Assembly (NCBI GenBank): GCA_035771175.1
Contig: CM069608.1
Coordinates: forward strand, 24,682,519-24,746,518
DNA from: Paratinospora sagittata
Lineage: Eukaryota > Streptophyta > Magnoliopsida > Ranunculales > Menispermaceae
Direction: 5' to 3'
DNA: 64,000 bases
Shown here: piece after piece, positions 58,860-64,000 of the stretch
Position numbering within the stretch: position 1 is the stretch's first letter
Layout: each line of letters starts with the position of its first letter
Notes under the pieces: model-generated
Told to the model about the DNA's origin: nothing
The model's database searches: none
The model's input: the letters and a program-made list of their open reading frames with translations, nothing else
Translations under genes and position numbers: made by a program

Positions 58860-59210
58860 ATGAATGAGAATGTTTTGTTTAAGACTATCTTTGGTGGGCC
58901 GACTTACAACCATTCTTTCTTTTGTATCACTAACTTTGGAGTGGTATGGGACACAACAAAATTGGAGGATACTAAACAAAATGTGGAAGTAAGAAAACCC
59001 ACGACCTTGTATGAAAAGAAACATTTGGAGAAAGTTGCATTACTAATATTATCACTAAGTTTACACGGTATGAGACGAGTAAATTTGGACGATATTATTA
59101 GTGAACTACTGTTTAGCCGATGTTTTATAGAGACCATGTTCATACAACTTAACTTGGTTAACAACCTTATTACCAAAGTCATGTGGTATGAGACACACGA
59201 ACTTGGATAA
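58860..59210 (+). pseudogene. Downstream frame of 116 codons in the same locus
   Basis: ATG 58860 to TAA 59210. Not recognised. The second half (RVNLDDIISELLF...MWYETHELG) is conserved in the inverted copy, where the first half has been deleted and the remainder is joined to the Pro/Gln-rich tail. It may be a further exon-like or 3' part of the same unit rather than a gene of its own. Confidence 0.35.
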
Positions 59211-59524
59211 TAATCGAAAAGACTAAAAGTAAGAGTTTGAATGCATAAGATTGCAATAGAACATTAGATTAGGAAATTTACCGAGGAAAATCTTAGAATT
59301 CTTATGATTTGTATGGATTTTCAAATGAAAAATATATGTATGTTCACAAAAACCAGAACCAAATCATTTGAAATGCTTGCAAAGTTTTATACTTATTATA
59401 TAAACATTCTGACCTTGTTTTACACCATGGCCAAACATACGAGGCACATAAGATTCTTTGATTCCTCAACAAAAAAACCTTACACTATACTTAGAAAAAT
59501 AGGTGGTTTAAATATTGCAGTACC
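59211..59524 (+). other. 3' flank of the plus-strand pseudogene
   Basis: Non-coding. Homologous to 35202-35519 on the minus strand. It ends at a breakpoint with family B leader. Confidence 0.6.
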
Positions 59525-61107
59525 CTCAAAATTGTTGCTGAGCATACCATAACATTATACTTTGCTACAGTTCCTAAATCGTGGTTTTTTTTTCTCCTTG
59601 CCAGTGAGAAAATGCAAACCAGGAAGAGAGGAAGGCCACGCACTGTCCGTTCAGTAGAGGAGGCCCCTCTTGAGATACAAAACCAGGAACAACTACCTCC
59701 GATGACAGCACAGGCCATACCTGACACTGCCACTACGTCTGGTCAGGCAGTGCCACCACAACCCGCACCCTTTGCCATGCCTTTGACCATGGAAACCTTT
59801 TTCGCCGGATTTATTGAGGCGATAAAAGTCACTATTCAAAAGGTCGTTCGTGAGACCGCGGTCAATGAGGTTGCCACTATACAAGCACCTGTGAGATTTG
59901 GGTCGGAGACTCAAACTGACCAGATTACGAAATACAAGAGGCTACAACCTCTTACCTTTGCTGGCAATATTGATGCTGAAGAGGTGCAAAAGTGGCTCTC
60001 AATGCAATGGGAACGAAACATAGGTTTGCATGTTTTATAACTTTTATTAAAGTTTACATTCATTTATTATTATGTCTACCATTCATTTACACAACATTAT
60101 TTCGTATAACGTTCATATTGTCATATTTATACCTATATATTTGGAGTTCATGTATTGCACTGTTCTAATGCCGGATTTGTGGTCAATCTAGCTCAACCAG
60201 ACACGGTCTTGTCCTCAGTAACTTTAAATAATGAACGGGAGGCAGCGAGCTGCTTTAGGCGATTGGTATTTAAGCAGACCTCGTTGGTCTTATTGAAAGC
60301 TATCAGCTTATTCAAGTAACACTTAATATCCTAACCTTGCACGTCGTGATACCGACCCTGATAAGGATCACTAGACGTTGCCAAAGTCAGTCTAAATGTT
60401 AAGTAAAGACCAGACCAGTAGACTAGACCAGTTCATGCATTGGCATCATACATATCACCACCTAGGGACGTATGTGGTTTATGATTCATAGAATAGTTAG
60501 GAGCGATGCTCGCTATTCATCATATTTCTCTGGAGAGGGACGTACAATGGGAACCTGGCTACTGCTAAAGAGGGACATCTGTACGTGAATCCAGAGCGTC
60601 GTTTCTGAGGAGGGACGTACAATGAGAACCCGGCTAGTCCCGGGAAGGGACATCTGTACGTGAACACAGGCGATGTACAGTCATTAAACCATTACGAGAC
60701 GGTGTCATGCATACATACATATTGATTGATTATGATGCTCTCATGTGTATTTAAGATATTTGATTATGAAGTATGCTTTATAAATTGTTATACTCACGAA
60801 CTATTTTACCCACTAAGCGCATTAAGCTCACTCCATTATTATCCAATTTTTCACAGGAAATTAGGGTGCACTGGATGCAGGTTTATGGGGCCCATATTTT
60901 TTACCTTTGTATTATTCATTGGGGATTTTTGGAAGAATGTTCCCTTAATCATTTCATGTACAAAAGTATTCTGAATTTAATGAAATCAAACTTGTATTGT
61001 ATTGTATTTCCGTTGCGTACTCTGTTATTACCATTGTTATTATTCCAAATGCGTTCCCCGTCCGTGAGTGTACCGCCGGTTTAAGCGTGTCCGGGCGGGG
61101 TGTGACA
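59525..61107 (+). mobile_element. Family B copy B3: gag start fused to LTR by deletion
   Basis: Leader and gag N-terminus (ATG 59612, MQTRKRGRPR, open to about 60012) join LTR sequence at 60009-60012 with a GGGA microhomology, removing the rest of gag, all of pol and the first ~285 bp of the LTR. The LTR portion runs to GGTGTGACA at 61107, after which satellite begins. Confidence 0.87.
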
Positions 61108-62412
61108 GTTGCTGAAAAGTTGAGTTTTAGCAGTTAGTTTGCATGTTAATTTGTTAGATTTTTAGGTTCATTTGGTTAGTTTTTAGGTGTTTTTTAGTTT
61201 ATCATAAGTTTTAATATGTTTTTATCATGAATAAATGACTTTTTGATACATGTGAATATCATAGAAGTCATATGTTTTTATTACATTTCATTATAATTAT
61301 TACTTTGATTAATTGCATAGAATTTACAATTGTTTATAATTTGTTCAGAAACTCCATCTTACTCCTTGACGTTTTTTAAATGAATTTTCACGAATTTCAA
61401 AGTGTTTGAATCTTGATGAAAATGAATTTGATTGATCGATTCAAATTGTTTCAAATGAATTTCAAATTATATATGATTTCTATTCATTTGTTTTGATTCG
61501 AAAGGCACAAAGATTGATTTAATTCATCAAATTACAAAATCGAAAAAACAGTTGAAATTATGTCAAGTGTTGAGCTGGACGCTCAAGCAGTGACCAGTTC
61601 ACTTAAATTAGGCCTACACTATAGGACGCTCCTATCGCGATAGAACGCTCATGATTTCTGAAAAATCTTGGAGCACAGTCTAAAAGGATGCTCCTATCTC
61701 CACAGGACGCTCAAGATTTCTAGGAAGTCTGGGAGCACTTTTAGTTGGACGCTCATGCTCAGTAGCGCCCTCTTGAAAATCCCCGATCACAATTCATCTC
61801 TCGGGATGACCATCGTTTAGGACGTTATTGTTGCAACAAGACGCTCACATCAAATCGAACCTTCTGGGTTTCAAAATTTCAGGATGCTCCTAGAGCAATA
61901 GGACACTTTGCTAACTATCGAAAAAAAGTTGTCTCTACTGTGCAAACTATCATCGTTCTGAGACTTTGTTATTTTTGTATAAATGTTGTTTTACCAGAAT
62001 TTCGTAACGTCTTTGTTAACTCCAGTTTGGTGAAAGAACCTATCCGTTGCATTTGAATTCCAAACAAAGCGATTAACATTTTTAGGAGATTGAAATCTTG
62101 AAACTCACTCTTATATATTTGTAACTTAAAGTCGTAGAAACATATATTATTTGTGTGCCCAAAACTATTTGAATTGTAGTCGTTTATCTCTTTGAAAAAG
62201 ATTAAAATCTTTCATTCGTTTATCTGAATTGAAAGAGGCTTTCGGATTTACCGCTCTTGATTTCCTATTCATCTGAAAATTTAATTCCATTGTTGAACAA
62301 TTTCTAAGTGAGGTTCAATACACTGTGTAAGTTGTGCTTTTCATATTGATTTTTGGTAAGAGAATCAAATCTATAAACCTGGAACTTCTGTTGGAAAGTG
62401 ACGGCGCGTCGC
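61108..62412 (+). repeat. Satellite unit 6 (~1.3 kb)
   Basis: Begins TGAAAAGTTGAG (61113), variant of TGATAAGTTGAG. It lacks a short part of the LTR-derived segment near 61190. The GGACGCT block is at 61577-61920. Confidence 0.88.
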
Positions 62413-63648
62413 TGATAAGTTGAGTTTTAGTAGTTAGTTTGCATGTTAATTTGTTAGATTTTTAGGTTCATTTAGTTAGTTTTTAGGTGTTTTTGCATGA
62501 TTAGTATACTTAGTTGTTTTGGTCGCATTTAGGTTTTATCATAGGTTTTGATCTGTTTTTATCAAGAATAAATGACTTTTTGATACATGTGAATATCATA
62601 GAACTCATATGTTTTTATTACATTTCATTATAATTAATACTTTGATTAATTGCATAGAATTTACAATTTTTTATAATTTGTTCAGAAACTCCATCTTACT
62701 CCTTGACGTTTTTGAAATGAATTTTCACAAATTTCAAAGTGTTTGAATCTTGATGAAAATGAATTTGATTGATCGATTCAAATTGTTTCAAATGAATTTC
62801 AAATTATAAATTATTTCTATTAATTTGTTTTGATCTAAAAGGCACAAAGATTGATTTAATTCATCAAATTTCAAAATGGAAAAAACAGTTGAAATTTTGT
62901 CAAGTGTCGAGCTGGACGCTCAAGCAGTGACCAGTTCACTTAAATTAGGCTTACACTATAGGACGCTTCTATCGCAATAGGACGCTCAAGATTTCTGAAA
63001 AATCTTGGAAAACAGTCTAAAAGGACGCTTCTATCTCCACAGGACGCTCAAGATTTCTAGGAAGTCTTAGAGCACTTTCAGTTGGACGCTTATGCTTAGT
63101 AGCGCCCTCTTGAAAATCCCCGATCACAATTCATCTCTCGGGATGACCATCGTTTAGGCCGTTATTGTTGCAACAAGACGCTCACATCAAATCGAACCTT
63201 CTGGGTTTCAAAATTTTAGGATGCTCCTAGAGCAATAGGACACTTTGCTAAATGTCGAAAAAAAGTTTTCTCTACTGTGCAAACTATCATCGTTCTGAGA
63301 CTTTGTTATTTTCGTATAAATGTTGTTTTACCAGAATTACTTAACGTCTTTGTTAACTCCAGTTTGGTGAAAGAACTTATTCGTTGCATTTGAATTCTAA
63401 ACAAAGCAAATAACGTTTTTAGGAGATTGAAATCCTTAAACTCACTCTTATATATTTGTAACTTAAAGTCGTAGAAACATATATTATTTGTATGCCCAAA
63501 ACTATTTGAATTTTATTCGTTTTTCTCTTTGAAAAAGATTAAAATCTTTCATTCGTTTATTTGAATTGAAAGAGGCTTTCGAATTTATCGCTCTTCATTT
63601 CATATTCATCTGAAAATTTAATTCCATTGTTGAACAATTTCTATGTGA
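62413..63648 (+). repeat. Satellite unit 7, truncated at its end
   Basis: Starts TGATAAGTTGAG at 62413 and follows unit 6 closely to ATTTCTATGTGA, where a family B LTR fragment begins through a GTGA microhomology. The GGACGCT block is at 62908-63245. Confidence 0.88.
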
Positions 63649-64000
63649 TCCTTATTAGAGTTGGTATCACGACGTGCAAGGTTAAGACATTCAGTATTAC
63701 TTGTATAAGCTGATATATTTCAATAAGACCAACTAGATCAGTCTCCAGTTGAGAGGTGAGACACAAGGTCCGCTTAAATACAAATCGCCTAGAGCAGCCC
63801 GCTGCCTCCCGTTCACTGTTTAAAGTTACTGAGGACAAGACCGAGTCTAGTTGAGTCAGATTGACCACAAATCCGACATTATAACAGTATAATACGTGAA
63901 TTCCAAATATACAGGCATAAGTGCGGCAGTATAAACATTATATGACATAATGCAGTGTAAATGAACAGTAGACATAATAATAATTGAATGTAAACTTTAA
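63645..64000 (-). repeat. Family B LTR fragment reaching the window end
   Basis: Matches 56624-56980 of the solo LTR in the same orientation (GATCCTTAT, AGTTGGTATCACGACGTGCA). It continues past the window. Confidence 0.87.

Noticed and set aside
34118..61107. One single insertion splitting a satellite unit
   Set aside because: The satellite breaks at different positions of the unit on the two sides and no matching duplication is found, so several events are needed.

Overview
The window is nuclear DNA from a flowering plant. It holds no intact host gene, rRNA, tRNA gene or CRISPR array. Almost every base belongs to a repeat: LTR retrotransposons of Copia, Athila-like and chromodomain (Tekay/Del-like) type, solo LTRs nested in one another, a roughly 1.34-kb tandem satellite, AT-rich arrays and a small fold-back element with tRNA-like promoter boxes. 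The families and primer sites are plant-type. Nesting, stop-ridden frames and a satellite matrix fit pericentromeric or other heterochromatin. The species cannot be named from the sequence.

Layout. 1-10454: Copia-type element with gag and a long second reading frame but no pol; its 5' LTR is cut by the window edge, and a 3-kb solo LTR of family A is nested in it. 10455-10693: satellite flank. 10694-21331: Athila-like Gypsy element with LTR, primer site, gag, protease, RT, RNase H and integrase, all broken, and a Copia solo LTR in its 3' region. 21332-27140: tandem satellite units, interrupted by a family B LTR. 27141-32955: family B chromovirus copy B1. 32956-34117: fold-back fragment and more satellite. 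34118-39000: family B LTR pieces, an inverted copy of a 'plant transposon protein' pseudogene and an AT-rich array. 39001-46041: family A elements on the minus strand, one LTR serving two internal regions, with a fold-back insertion inside that LTR. 46042-47771: related LTR sequence. 47772-54243: family B copy B2. 54300-59524: AT-rich array and the plus-strand copy of the pseudogene, split by a solo LTR. 59525-61107: deleted family B copy B3. 61108-63648: satellite again, then a family B LTR to the window end.

How it fits together. The satellite looks like the oldest visible layer, because satellite sequence flanks most large insertions. Its unit begins with the first ~270 bp of the Athila-like LTR, which links array and element by descent. 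No complete autonomous element is present. Enzyme genes carry stops, frameshifts and in several cases lost catalytic residues, so current mobility from this locus is unlikely. The most unusual signal is a GGACGCT / AGCGCCCTC hairpin motif, repeated in the Copia LTRs, in the Copia internal spacer and in the satellite.
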